Shown one piece after another: positions 1-7,818 of a stretch of 20,344 nucleotides of DNA; position 1 is the first letter of the stretch, and each line of letters starts with the position of its first letter. The position numbers and the translations under genes were made by a program. The notes under the pieces are model-generated. The model did not search any database. It saw only the letters and a program-made list of their open reading frames with translations, and was not told where the DNA came from. This DNA comes from JAGPIS01 sp964635545 (GTDB lineage: Bacteria; Bacteroidota; Bacteroidia; Bacteroidales; Marinilabiliaceae). The stretch is from assembly GCA_964635545.1 (NCBI GenBank), contig CAZWOA010000060.1:1-20344 (forward strand). Reading direction: 5' to 3'.

Positions 1-309
1 TTACAATCCATAGTTTCCAAATTTTTGGCATTGTTAGAGTCAGAGTTAGGCTTAGAGCAAGTAAGTAAAAAAATGGAAGAGTGGTATCTCTTATCCTTTG
101 GCGAATTTACCGCCGAGCTTAAAAAGCAAAAAATAGACCTGTCACTCGCCCAAAAATCGGAATGGATGGACTTCTTCGAATCCGAAAAAGCCAAAGCCAC
201 CAGCATCAAAACTCAAATCACCCAAACCGATGCTCAAATCGACCAAATGGTGTATGAGTTGTATGGATTAACGGAAGAGGAGATTGGGATTGTGGAAAAT
301 AATGGTTGA
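1..309 (+). CDS. C-terminal fragment of a type IIG restriction enzyme / DNA methyltransferase (partial, runs off left edge)
   Basis: The frame is open from base 1 to the TGA at 307-309, so this is the last 102 codons of a longer gene and not a small gene starting at the TTG at base 25. The tail is rich in Lys and Glu, looks coiled-coil-like, and ends in IDQMVYELYGLTEEEIGIVE. That ending is characteristic of the extreme C-terminus of large Eco57I-like or PglX-like restriction-modification methyltransferases, after the target-recognition domain. In these families the N-terminal part, outside this window, carries the nuclease and the SAM-binding NPPY methylase motifs that modify adenine. Whether the missing part is intact cannot be judged. 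The assignment rests on the tail motif only, so the exact class (type IIG, BREX PglX or stand-alone methylase) is open. The gene lies in a low-GC patch beside core metabolism, consistent with an acquired defence gene. Confidence 0.6.
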   Translation, partial: LQSIVSKFLALLESELGLEQVSKKMEEWYLLSFGEFTAELKKQKIDLSLAQKSEWMDFFESEKAKATSIKTQITQTDAQIDQMVYELYGLTEEEIGIVENNG

Positions 310-397
310 TTATTAATGATAAATTCTATTTAAGACGTAAGGATGTTTTGTGTAGTGAGTCGCTTATTGGCGAATTGTATTTTAAATTATTGAAAAC

Positions 398-847
398 ATG
401 GATGTTGTAGCATTAGTTATAAGTTTTATCACTCTTTTTTTCTCAGTATTTGTTTATTTAAAGCACTAGAGAAAAATTAAAGAATATATTTTAAGAGAAT
501 ATCAAGAAAAAGAGGATAATAAAAAGAAGGCAAAAATTGAAATCAATTATAATATTGATAAAATGACTAAAGATGCATTTTATGATAATTGGAAAATAGA
601 GATCATTAACAATGGTAGGTCTGAAGCAAGGAATTTGAAAGTTAAACTTCCGGATGAAATTAAAGGTCGTATGACATTTGATTATAGCTCAGTACCTGAA
701 ATTCTTTCATCTGCTGATAATATAGCGATTATGGCTAAACTAAGAAATGGTCATCCAGACACAATTGAAATACTTCTTAAATGGGATGATGATTTTAAAA
801 ATAATAATGAGATTAAAAAGCATATTCATTTTAGGAAATATAAATAA
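398..847 (+). pseudogene. Small membrane-anchored protein gene interrupted by an in-frame TAG
   Basis: An ATG at 398 opens a 23-codon segment that reads as a hydrophobic helix (MDVVALVISFITLFFSVFVY) and then meets TAG at 467-469. The same frame continues without another stop from 470 to the TAA at 845-847. It passes through a charged Lys/Glu-rich linker (about codons 25-55) into a C-terminal domain containing WKIEIINNGRSEARNLKVKL and a WDDDFK motif, which looks like a small beta-sandwich. Read through, it is a coherent 149-residue protein: one N-terminal transmembrane anchor, a cytoplasmic linker, and a soluble domain. I do not recognise the family. The simplest reading is a nonsense-mutated gene. 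Alternatives are a base-call error, or translation restarting at the ATG at 563 to give a 94-residue soluble product. Composition is very AT-rich (13 G/C in the 60 bases 481-540), unlike the core genes. Confidence 0.6.
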
Positions 848-853
848 CCTTCA

Positions 854-888
854 TCCTCGTTTCTTGGCGAGCCAAGCGGCAACGAGGA
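854..888. repeat. Nested inverted repeat (hairpin) between the accessory patch and the Lrp-type gene
   Basis: TCCTCGTT (854-861) pairs perfectly with AACGAGGA (881-888). Inside, CTTGG (863-867) pairs with CCAAG (872-876) around a 4-base loop, CGAG. No T-run follows on either strand, so it is not a classic rho-independent terminator, although it sits between two convergent genes. A second small palindrome, TGCATT-TGT-AATGCA (900-914), directly abuts the stop codon of the neighbouring minus-strand gene. The element could be a dispersed intergenic repeat, a processing or weak termination structure, or a remnant of coding DNA on the minus strand. The sequence alone does not decide. Confidence 0.5.
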
Positions 889-914
889 GGCCATAGTTCT
901 GCATTTGTAATGCA

Positions 915-1385
915 TTAAACCTTGTATTGCGAAAAAACCATCTGCTTGCGAAACACTTCACGATAAGATGTGATTGTATCCGAATTTAACAGTCCCAGCG
1001 GTTTTATGTGTTTATTAATAAGTTCCAGCAGATGCGCATTGTTGCGGGCATAAATTTTCACAAACATATCGAATCTACCCAGCGTGAGGTGGCACTCCAC
1101 TATTTCGGGAATCTTGTTTAGTTCGCTAATTATCGTATCAATATCTTTCGAATTATCAAAGGAGAGGTTAAGATAGGTGCATGTTTCATAACCTATCTTA
1201 TCCATATTGAGTTTAAATTCGGAGCCGGTGATGAAGTTGGCGCGTATCATCTTCTGTACACGCTGATGCACGGCGGCACCCGAGACGTTGCAGATGCGCG
1301 ATACTTCCAAGAACGACATGCGGGTGTCGTTCGATATCAGATTCAATATCTTATAATCCAACTCATCTAAAGCCGACTCTTCCAT
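915..1385 (-). CDS. Lrp/AsnC-family transcriptional regulator
   Basis: This 156-residue protein has the family layout. An N-terminal winged helix-turn-helix begins with LDELDYKILNLI (about residues 6-17) and carries the recognition-helix region SGAAVHQRVQKM (about 35-46). A C-terminal ligand-binding/dimerisation RAM domain follows (about 65-145), including VECHLTLGRFDMFVKIYA. Family members bind amino acids or related effectors and form dimers to octamers that bend promoter DNA. The ATG at 1385 sits 10 bases after the glmS stop on the same strand, so the gene is probably cotranscribed as the second gene of a glmS unit. Location among glutamine, glutamate and diaminopimelate genes makes an amino-acid or nitrogen signal plausible, but neither ligand nor targets can be read from sequence. 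Family assignment is firm; which paralogue it is (Lrp itself or a dedicated AsnC-type regulator) is not. Confidence 0.9.
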   Translation of the reverse strand: MEESALDELDYKILNLISNDTRMSFLEVSRICNVSGAAVHQRVQKMIRANFITGSEFKLNMDKIGYETCTYLNLSFDNSKDIDTIISELNKIPEIVECHLTLGRFDMFVKIYARNNAHLLELINKHIKPLGLLNSDTITSYREVFRKQMVFSQYKV

Positions 1386-1395
1386 TATTATTTCG

Positions 1396-3240
1396 TTACT
1401 CCACAGTTACTGATTTTGCCAAATTTCGCGGTTGGTCCACGTCTCTGCCTTTATACATTGCAATATAATACGCAAAAAGTTGTAGCGGCACAGAGGCCAA
1501 TACCGGTGCCAAATGCTCGCATGTGTTGGGAATTTCGATGGTGTAATCAGCAATATTCCGCACTACGTTGTCATCGGGATTGATAATTGCAATTATCTTT
1601 CCTCCACGGGCTTTTATCTCCTGGATATTGCTAATGGTTTTTTCGTAAATACTATCAGAAGTGGCAATTACAACCACCGGCATCTCACTGTCGATAAGCG
1701 CTATAGGGCCGTGTTTCATTTCGGATGCAGGATAACCTTCGGCATGTATATACGATATCTCCTTCAGCTTCAGCGCGCCTTCCAATGCAGCAGGATAGCT
1801 GTATCCGCGACCAAGGTAGATGAAGTTTTTCGCATAAGTAAATATTTTTGCCAGATCGGCAATCTGTGAATCGAGCTTCAATATTTCAGTAATTTGAGAC
1901 GATAGTTGCCCCAGATGCCTAATTTTATCGATGTAATATTCGTTGCTGATGGTTCCTTTTTGAGAACCAATAGTTAGTGCAAGCATCGTTAAAACTGTAA
2001 CCTGCCCTGTGAATGCTTTTGTTGAAGCCACGCCAATTTCCGGTCCCACGTGTATGTACGCGCCCGAATGGGTGATGCGCGCTATCGACGAACCTATTAC
2101 GTTGCATATTCCAAATATGAACGCCCCTTTTTGTTTGGCCAGCTCAATGGCAGCCAGAGTATCGGCCGTCTCACCCGATTGCGACATTGCTATAACTATA
2201 TCGCCACTGTCGATCACCGGGTTGCGGTATCTGAATTCGGCGGCATACTCCACCTCAACTGCTATGCGGCACATCTCTTCGATAAGGTATTCGCCAATGA
2301 GTGCCGCATGCCATGAAGTGCCACAAGCAACTATTATTATCCGTTTGGCATTCAAGAACTTGTCTCTGTTGTCGATTACGCCCGACAGCACCACATTGTT
2401 CATGTCCACATTAATCCGGCCTCTGATGGCATCGAGGATTGTTTTGGGCTGTTCGAATATCTCCTTGAGCATAAAATGTGGATAGCCGCCTTTCTCAAGC
2501 TCCGAAATGCTCATTTGCAGCTGTTTTACGTCGATGGCAGCCTCATTATTGTCGATATCGATTACATGAAGTCCATTGCTGAGTGATATATCTGCTATCT
2601 CGCCATCGTTGAGATATACCACTTTGTCGGTAAACTCGATGATGGGTGTAGCATCCGAAGCAAGGAAAAACTCACCATCGCCAATTCCAACCACCAGCGG
2701 ACTACTTTTGCGGGCCGTGATGATACGCTCTTTATTACCTTTTTCGATAACCGCAATTGCATAGGCGCCTGTAAGTTGTTTTAATGCTTCGCGCACCGCA
2801 TCTATCAATGAGCATTTGTTGATATCTTTAATATACTCAATGAGTTGTATTATAACTTCGGTGTCGGTTTGGCTTTTAAAATTGTAGCCGTTACTTTTTA
2901 GTGCATTTTTTAGCACTGCGTAATTTTCTATTATTCCGTTGTGGATTATTGCCAGCGACTGGCTTTCGGAGTAGTGAGGGTGGGCATTTATGTCGTTGGG
3001 TTCGCCGTGTGTAGCCCAGCGTGTGTGCGCTATTCCTATGTTTCCACTCACATCTTTCGACTCGGCAAAACGCTCTAACTGAGCAACTTTACCTTTGCTT
3101 TTATAAATCTCTAATTTTCCACTGTCGGATATCATCGCAACTCCTGCGCTGTCGTATCCTCGGTATTCCAATCGGTGCAAACCTTTTATCAAAATAGGGT
3201 AAGCCTCTCTGTGTCCAATGTAACCTACTATTCCGCACAT
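1396..3240 (-). CDS. glmS: Glutamine--fructose-6-phosphate aminotransferase (isomerizing)
   Basis: GlmS makes glucosamine-6-phosphate from fructose-6-phosphate and glutamine, the first committed step to UDP-GlcNAc for peptidoglycan and lipid A; it acts in the cytoplasm. The 614-residue product is full length. It begins MCGIVGYIG, so Cys2 is the N-terminal nucleophile of the class II glutaminase domain after Met removal. Glutamine-site residues are visible in HTRWATHG (about 72-79), HNG (100-102) and TDTEV (125-129). Two SIS sugar-isomerase domains follow from about residue 300, with ACGTSWHA (305-312), SQSGETADT and STKAFTGQ. The C-terminus ends in LAKSVTVE, the conserved tail that closes the sugar site and channels ammonia. 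The gene leads the minus-strand glmS-regulator pair and diverges from carA across 268 bases. I saw no glmS-ribozyme-like core in the leader. Confidence 0.98.
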   Translation of the reverse strand: MCGIVGYIGHREAYPILIKGLHRLEYRGYDSAGVAMISDSGKLEIYKSKGKVAQLERFAESKDVSGNIGIAHTRWATHGEPNDINAHPHYSESQSLAIIHNGIIENYAVLKNALKSNGYNFKSQTDTEVIIQLIEYIKDINKCSLIDAVREALKQLTGAYAIAVIEKGNKERIITARKSSPLVVGIGDGEFFLASDATPIIEFTDKVVYLNDGEIADISLSNGLHVIDIDNNEAAIDVKQLQMSISELEKGGYPHFMLKEIFEQPKTILDAIRGRINVDMNNVVLSGVIDNRDKFLNAKRIIIVACGTSWHAALIGEYLIEEMCRIAVEVEYAAEFRYRNPVIDSGDIVIAMSQSGETADTLAAIELAKQKGAFIFGICNVIGSSIARITHSGAYIHVGPEIGVASTKAFTGQVTVLTMLALTIGSQKGTISNEYYIDKIRHLGQLSSQITEILKLDSQIADLAKIFTYAKNFIYLGRGYSYPAALEGALKLKEISYIHAEGYPASEMKHGPIALIDSEMPVVVIATSDSIYEKTISNIQEIKARGGKIIAIINPDDNVVRNIADYTIEIPNTCEHLAPVLASVPLQLFAYYIAMYKGRDVDQPRNLAKSVTVE

Positions 3241-3463
3241 AAATGTCTTTTCATTAAAATTTGGCTTGTAAATTTATCATATTCTATTGAGTTGATGTTG
3301 AATTATCATTGAAATTTACGGTGAATATACTAATATTGATATTAACTATTGATTTATTCTGCATTATTTTTGACGATTTTATTTATTTTTGATGATAAAT
3401 GTAGAGAATTAATATTTTTTTATTGGAGCTGTGATGTTTTTCTTCTCTTATCGTTAACTTTTG

Positions 3464-3471
3464 CAAATTTA
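3464..3471 (-). promoter_or_regulatory. Candidate Bacteroides-type -7 element for the glmS unit
   Basis: The plus strand reads CAAATTTA, which on the minus strand is TAAATTTG, an exact match to TAnnTTTG. It points toward glmS and would give a leader of roughly 220 bases. No convincing -33 TTTG was found at the expected distance, so confidence is limited; an 8-base motif with two free positions arises by chance in AT-rich DNA. Confidence 0.3.
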
Positions 3472-3476
3472 TTTTT

Positions 3477-3484
3477 TACTTTTG
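3477..3484 (+). promoter_or_regulatory. Candidate Bacteroides-type -7 element for carAB-nadE
   Basis: TACTTTTG matches TAnnTTTG exactly and lies 24 bases upstream of the carA ATG, a normal leader length. A clear -33 TTTG at the usual spacing is not visible; the nearest TTTG (3460-3463) is too close. It lies five bases from the oppositely oriented element, so the two promoters would compete for the same DNA. Confidence 0.4.
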
Positions 3485-3508
3485 CCAATCGAGATACGAT
3501 ATATATAG

Positions 3509-4594
3509 ATGAGTGATAAAAATTCATATTTAATCCTTGAAGACGGAAGCCGTTTTCAAGGATTTTTTTTTGGCCGTAAGGTATCTACCTCTGGTGAAGT
3601 GGTGTTCAATACTGCAATGACGGGTTACCCCGAGAGTCTTACCGATCCGTCGTATAGTGGTCAGATTCTGGTGCTTACATATCCTCTGGTGGGCAATTAC
3701 GGTGTGCCTCCTCAAGATGGTGAAGGCGGATTGCCCAAGTTTCTCGAGTCGGATAAGATTCATATCAAAGCGTTGGTAGTTTCGGATTATTCATTCGAAC
3801 ACAGTCACTGGAATGCGGTGAAAAGTCTCGACCAATGGCTGAAAGAGAATAATATCCCGGGTATTTATGGTGTTGATACCCGTCAGATTACCAAGGTGAT
3901 ACGCGAGCGTGGAATCATGTCGGGCAAACTATGTATTGAAGGTGAGGCCGAACCGGCTGAATTTGACGATCCCAATAAGCGAAATCTTGTTGCCGAGGTA
4001 AGTTGCAGTGATATAGTGACTTATGGCAATGGCGACATCAAAGTGGTGCTTGTTGATTGCGGATGCAAATACAATATCATCAGATGTCTGGTCGATCGTG
4101 GCGTAACAGTGATACGTGTTCCCTGGAATTACGATTTTACGCAGCTTGACTACGACGGAGTGATGCTCAGTAATGGCCCCGGCGACCCGCAGATGTGTGG
4201 TGAGGTGGTTAATAACATCAGTAAAGCAATGAAAATCGGTAAGCCCATCTTCGGGATATGTTTAGGCAATCAGCTGCTATCAATTGCTGCCGGTGCATCT
4301 ACCTACAAGCTGAAATACGGACACCGCAGTCATAACCAGCCTGTGCTTGAAGTAGGCACTCAGCGGGCGTTGATAACATCTCAAAATCATGGTTATGCTG
4401 TCGATACCGATGGACTTGACAAAGATTGGGAGCCATATTTCATCAATCTAAATGATGGCACGAGCGAAGGTATTCGTCATAAAACCAAGCCGTTCTTCTC
4501 GGTTCAGTTTCACCCCGAGGCATCAAGCGGGCCCAACGACACAGAGTATCTGTTCGATAAATTTATAGACAATATTAAGGTATGCAAGAAATAA
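3509..4594 (+). CDS. carA: Carbamoyl-phosphate synthase, small (glutaminase) subunit
   Basis: CarA hydrolyses glutamine and delivers ammonia to CarB for carbamoyl phosphate, the precursor of pyrimidines and arginine. The 361-residue protein has the CPSase small-subunit N-terminal domain (about 5-135; FNTAMTGYPESLTDPSY is diagnostic), then a class I glutamine amidotransferase domain (about 178-355). The catalytic triad is visible: Cys251 in GICLGNQ, and His335 and Glu337 in FHPEASSGP. The usual GICLGHQ is GICLGNQ here, a substitution outside the triad. The ATG at 3509 is the only good start, 24 bases after a -7-like element. The gene overlaps carB by 13 bases, so the two are translated together. 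Confidence 0.97.
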   Translation: MSDKNSYLILEDGSRFQGFFFGRKVSTSGEVVFNTAMTGYPESLTDPSYSGQILVLTYPLVGNYGVPPQDGEGGLPKFLESDKIHIKALVVSDYSFEHSHWNAVKSLDQWLKENNIPGIYGVDTRQITKVIRERGIMSGKLCIEGEAEPAEFDDPNKRNLVAEVSCSDIVTYGNGDIKVVLVDCGCKYNIIRCLVDRGVTVIRVPWNYDFTQLDYDGVMLSNGPGDPQMCGEVVNNISKAMKIGKPIFGICLGNQLLSIAAGASTYKLKYGHRSHNQPVLEVGTQRALITSQNHGYAVDTDGLDKDWEPYFINLNDGTSEGIRHKTKPFFSVQFHPEASSGPNDTEYLFDKFIDNIKVCKK

Positions 4595-7500
4595 AGAAAG
4601 TACTGCTCTTGGGTTCGGGAGCATTAAAGATAGGCGAGGCAGGCGAGTTTGATTACTCCGGATCGCAGGCACTGAAGGCTCTTAAAGAGGAGGGGATATT
4701 TACAGTGCTGATAAATCCCAATATTGCCACCATTCAAACATCAGAAAACATAGCCGATAAGGTCTATTTTCTTCCTGTGACGCCCGATTTTGTGGAGCAG
4801 GTAATAGAGAAGGAGCGCCCCGACGGTATTATGTTGGCCTTTGGCGGGCAGACTGCGCTTAACTGTGGCGTAAAACTTTATCAGGGAGGAATTCTTGATA
4901 AATATAATGTAAAAGTTCTAGGCACACCTGTTCAGGCAATTATAGATACCGAAGACCGCGAGAAATTCGTGTCTAAGTTGGATGAAATTGATGTGAAAAC
5001 CATTAAAAGTGAAGCAGTTACTGCTGTTGCTGATGCTAAGCGGGTGGCGGCTGAGTTAGGCTATCCCGTAATTGTAAGAGCTGCATTTACTCTTGGAGGA
5101 TTGGGAAGTGGTTTTTGCGACAACGAGCAGGAGATTGACGCACTTGCTCAAAAGGCATTTACCTATTCGCCTCAAATATTGGTGGAGAAATCGCTCAAAG
5201 GCTGGAAAGAGGTTGAATATGAAGTGGTGAGAGACAGGTTCGACAACTGTATCACGGTGTGTAACATGGAGAACTTTGATCCGCTCGGAATCCACACTGG
5301 CGAGAGTATTGTTGTGGCTCCATCACAGACTCTTACCAACTCCGAATATCATAAGCTACGACGAATTGCTATCAAAATAATTCGCCATATAGGCATCGTA
5401 GGCGAGTGTAATGTGCAGTATGCCCTGGATCCCAACAGTGAGGACTACCGCGTAATCGAAGTTAACGCACGCCTTAGCCGTTCATCGGCATTGGCATCAA
5501 AAGCAACCGGCTATCCGCTGGCATTTGTTGCTGCCAAGTTAGGCCTCGGTTATGGACTTCATGAACTGAAGAACTCAGTTACACAAAGCACCACAGCTTG
5601 TTTTGAGCCGGCTCTTGATTATGTGGTTTGTAAAATTCCACGCTGGGATTTAGGGAAATTCAAAGGAGTATCGCGCGAATTAGGTTCGTCAATGAAATCG
5701 GTGGGCGAAGTAATGGCTATCGGGCGTAGTTTTGAGGAGGCTATCCAGAAGGGCTTGAGGATGATAGGGCAGGGAATGCACGGTTTTGTTGCCAACAAGG
5801 AGTTTGCTGTTGATGAGGTTGAACAGGCATTGTCGAAACCTACCGATGAGCGTATCTTCATCATTGCCAATGCTATGCATAATGGTTATTCGGTAGATGA
5901 TATTCATGCACTGACTAAGATTGACAAGTGGTTTATTGCGAAACTTGCTGCAATATACAAGCTCGATCAACAGTTGAAAAATTTTGAAAAGATTGAGGAT
6001 GTGCCTGTTGGTTTGCTTCGGGAAGTGAAGCAGAAAGGATTTTCTGATTTTCAGATTGCGAGGATAATATATAAGACCAACGATTCGCTGGAGGTCATGA
6101 TGGATGCAGTGAGGGCGTTTCGCAAGAACCATGGCATTGTGCCGGTTGTGAAACAGATTGATACTCTTGCCGCCGAATATCCGGCAATGACCAATTATCT
6201 CTATCTTACATATAATGGCACTGCGCATGATGTTGATTTTGAATGTGATGGCAATAGTATTGCAGTTCTGGGTTCGGGTGCATACCGCATCGGCAGCTCG
6301 GTGGAGTTTGACTGGTGTTCGGTGAATGCTGTTAATACAATACGCAGTGCAGGCAAGAAGGCCATAATGATAAATTATAATCCGGAGACAGTATCGACCG
6401 ATTACGATATGTGCGACCGCCTCTATTTTGATGAACTTACACTGGAAAGGGTGCTCGATATCACCGATCTTGAACAGCCACAGGGAGTTATAGTGTCGGT
6501 GGGTGGCCAGATACCCAATAACCTTGCTACCCGCCTGGATAATCATGATGTGAAGCTGCTTGGAACATCGGCCGATAATATCGACAAGGCTGAGGACCGG
6601 CATCGATTCTCCCAGATGTGTGATGACCTTGGCATCGACCAGCCACGTTGGAAAGAGATGACATCGCTCGACGACATATACGAGTTTGCCGACAATGTAG
6701 GATTCCCTCTTCTGATACGTCCTTCGTATGTGCTTTCGGGTGCTGCCATGAATGTGGTCAGTAACCGCGATGAGCTGGAAGGATTCCTAACTCTTGCCAC
6801 CAATGTGAGTAAACAGCATCCGGTGGTTGTCACCGAATTTATCGAACATGCCAAAGAGATTGAGATAGATGCAGTTGCCAGCAATGGCGAAGTACTTATC
6901 TATGCCATCTCCGAGCACGTTGAGTTTGCCGGCGTACACTCGGGCGATGCCACCATGGTATTTCCTGCCCAGAAGATGTATGTTGAGACGATGCGCAGAG
7001 TGAAAAAGATAGCACGCAAAGTGGCGAAGGGGCTCAATATAACCGGACCTTTCAATATGCAACTTATGGCTAAAGATAATGATATTCAGGTTATTGAGTG
7101 TAACCTTCGTGCGTCGCGTTCATTTCCGTTTGTATCGAAAGTGCTGAAAGTTAATCTAATAGATATTGCCACCCGGGTGATGCTTGGCATTGAGCCTGAG
7201 ATACCCAGCAAATCGGCTTTCGATCTCGACTATGTGGGAATAAAAGCTCCCCAATTCTCATTCTCAAGGCTTCAGAAAGCCGACCCGGTGCTGGGCGTTG
7301 AGATGGCATCAACAGGAGAAGTTGGCTGTATTGGCGAAGATATCGATGACGCCATTCTCAAATCGATGCTCTCAGTGGGATATTCGATTCCCAAACGCAG
7401 CGTTCTTCTGTCAACAGGCGACAGCAAGTCGAAGGCCGACATGATTTATGCTGCACAGGCTTTGCAACGAAAAGGTTATGAGATATATGCCACTAAAGGC

Positions 7501-7794
7501 ACTGCCGACTTCCTTAGCAACAACGGCGTGAACGCAACCGTGCTTCACTGGCCCGACTCAGGAATGCAGCCCAATACTCTCGACTATATCAAAGAACGAA
7601 AAATAGATTTGGTGGTCAATATTCCCAAAAATCTATCAAAAGATGAACTGAATAATGACTATACCATTCGCCGTTCGGCAGTCGATTTTAATATTCCGCT
7701 AATAACCAATGCGCGATTGGCATCAACATTTATCAATGCCTTTTGCCGCATAGAACGTAGTGATATAACCATTAAAAGCTGGAATGAATATTAA
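4582..7794 (+). CDS. carB: Carbamoyl-phosphate synthase, large subunit
   Basis: CarB makes carbamoyl phosphate from bicarbonate, two ATP and the ammonia released by CarA. At 1070 residues it is full length with all family modules. These are a first pre-ATP-grasp and ATP-grasp half (about 1-400; LLLGSGALKIGEAGEFDYSG at the start), a helical oligomerisation domain (about 400-550), and a second synthetase half beginning at VLGSGAYRIGSSVEFDW (about 562-578). The last part is an MGS-like allosteric domain (about 936-1070) starting near SVLLSTGDSKSK, which in other enzymes binds effectors such as UMP or ornithine. The start ATG lies inside the end of carA in another frame (13-base overlap), a typical coupled arrangement. 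The next gene, nadE, starts 24 bases after the stop. Long antisense frames in this gene are compositional shadows. Confidence 0.97.
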   Translation: MQEIKKVLLLGSGALKIGEAGEFDYSGSQALKALKEEGIFTVLINPNIATIQTSENIADKVYFLPVTPDFVEQVIEKERPDGIMLAFGGQTALNCGVKLYQGGILDKYNVKVLGTPVQAIIDTEDREKFVSKLDEIDVKTIKSEAVTAVADAKRVAAELGYPVIVRAAFTLGGLGSGFCDNEQEIDALAQKAFTYSPQILVEKSLKGWKEVEYEVVRDRFDNCITVCNMENFDPLGIHTGESIVVAPSQTLTNSEYHKLRRIAIKIIRHIGIVGECNVQYALDPNSEDYRVIEVNARLSRSSALASKATGYPLAFVAAKLGLGYGLHELKNSVTQSTTACFEPALDYVVCKIPRWDLGKFKGVSRELGSSMKSVGEVMAIGRSFEEAIQKGLRMIGQGMHGFVANKEFAVDEVEQALSKPTDERIFIIANAMHNGYSVDDIHALTKIDKWFIAKLAAIYKLDQQLKNFEKIEDVPVGLLREVKQKGFSDFQIARIIYKTNDSLEVMMDAVRAFRKNHGIVPVVKQIDTLAAEYPAMTNYLYLTYNGTAHDVDFECDGNSIAVLGSGAYRIGSSVEFDWCSVNAVNTIRSAGKKAIMINYNPETVSTDYDMCDRLYFDELTLERVLDITDLEQPQGVIVSVGGQIPNNLATRLDNHDVKLLGTSADNIDKAEDRHRFSQMCDDLGIDQPRWKEMTSLDDIYEFADNVGFPLLIRPSYVLSGAAMNVVSNRDELEGFLTLATNVSKQHPVVVTEFIEHAKEIEIDAVASNGEVLIYAISEHVEFAGVHSGDATMVFPAQKMYVETMRRVKKIARKVAKGLNITGPFNMQLMAKDNDIQVIECNLRASRSFPFVSKVLKVNLIDIATRVMLGIEPEIPSKSAFDLDYVGIKAPQFSFSRLQKADPVLGVEMASTGEVGCIGEDIDDAILKSMLSVGYSIPKRSVLLSTGDSKSKADMIYAAQALQRKGYEIYATKGTADFLSNNGVNATVLHWPDSGMQPNTLDYIKERKIDLVVNIPKNLSKDELNNDYTIRRSAVDFNIPLITNARLASTFINAFCRIERSDITIKSWNEY

Positions 7795-7818
7795 TTATTT
7801 GACTTGAATTATAATATT

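Larger units (their letters stand above)
3241..3508. other. Divergent intergenic region between glmS and carA
   Basis: This AT-rich, non-coding spacer is the longest in the window and must carry the promoters of both the minus-strand glmS unit and the plus-strand carAB unit. The only signals I can support are two back-to-back TAnnTTTG elements near the carA end (3464-3471 minus, 3477-3484 plus). About 220 bases between the minus-strand element and the glmS ATG would then be a long 5' leader. I saw no strong hairpin, riboswitch core or small ORF in it. Confidence 0.6.

Noticed and set aside
25..309. Stand-alone 94-residue gene starting with TTG
   Set aside because: The frame is open through the left edge and the tail matches the end of large methyltransferases, so it is treated as a partial gene from base 1.
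889..914. Resemblance to a tRNA-Thr(TGT) fragment: an acceptor/D-stem-like stretch and a TTTGTAA loop in a TGCA/TGCA stem
   Set aside because: There is no D-loop, no T-arm and no matching acceptor 3' strand; the regulator's stop codon begins at once. The stem is a short palindrome that can arise by chance.
2009..2485. 158-codon plus-strand frame inside glmS
   Set aside because: It is a shadow of the glmS coding frame, with no family resemblance and no initiation signals.
3241..3463. glmS ribozyme or other known riboswitch in the glmS leader
   Set aside because: No recognisable conserved core or strong stem-loops were seen, and glmS ribozymes are known mainly from Gram-positive bacteria.
5689..6603. 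304-codon open frame antisense to carB
   Set aside because: It lies entirely inside a well-conserved gene, its translation is rich in His, Ile and Cys with no recognisable domain, and it has no promoter or start context.
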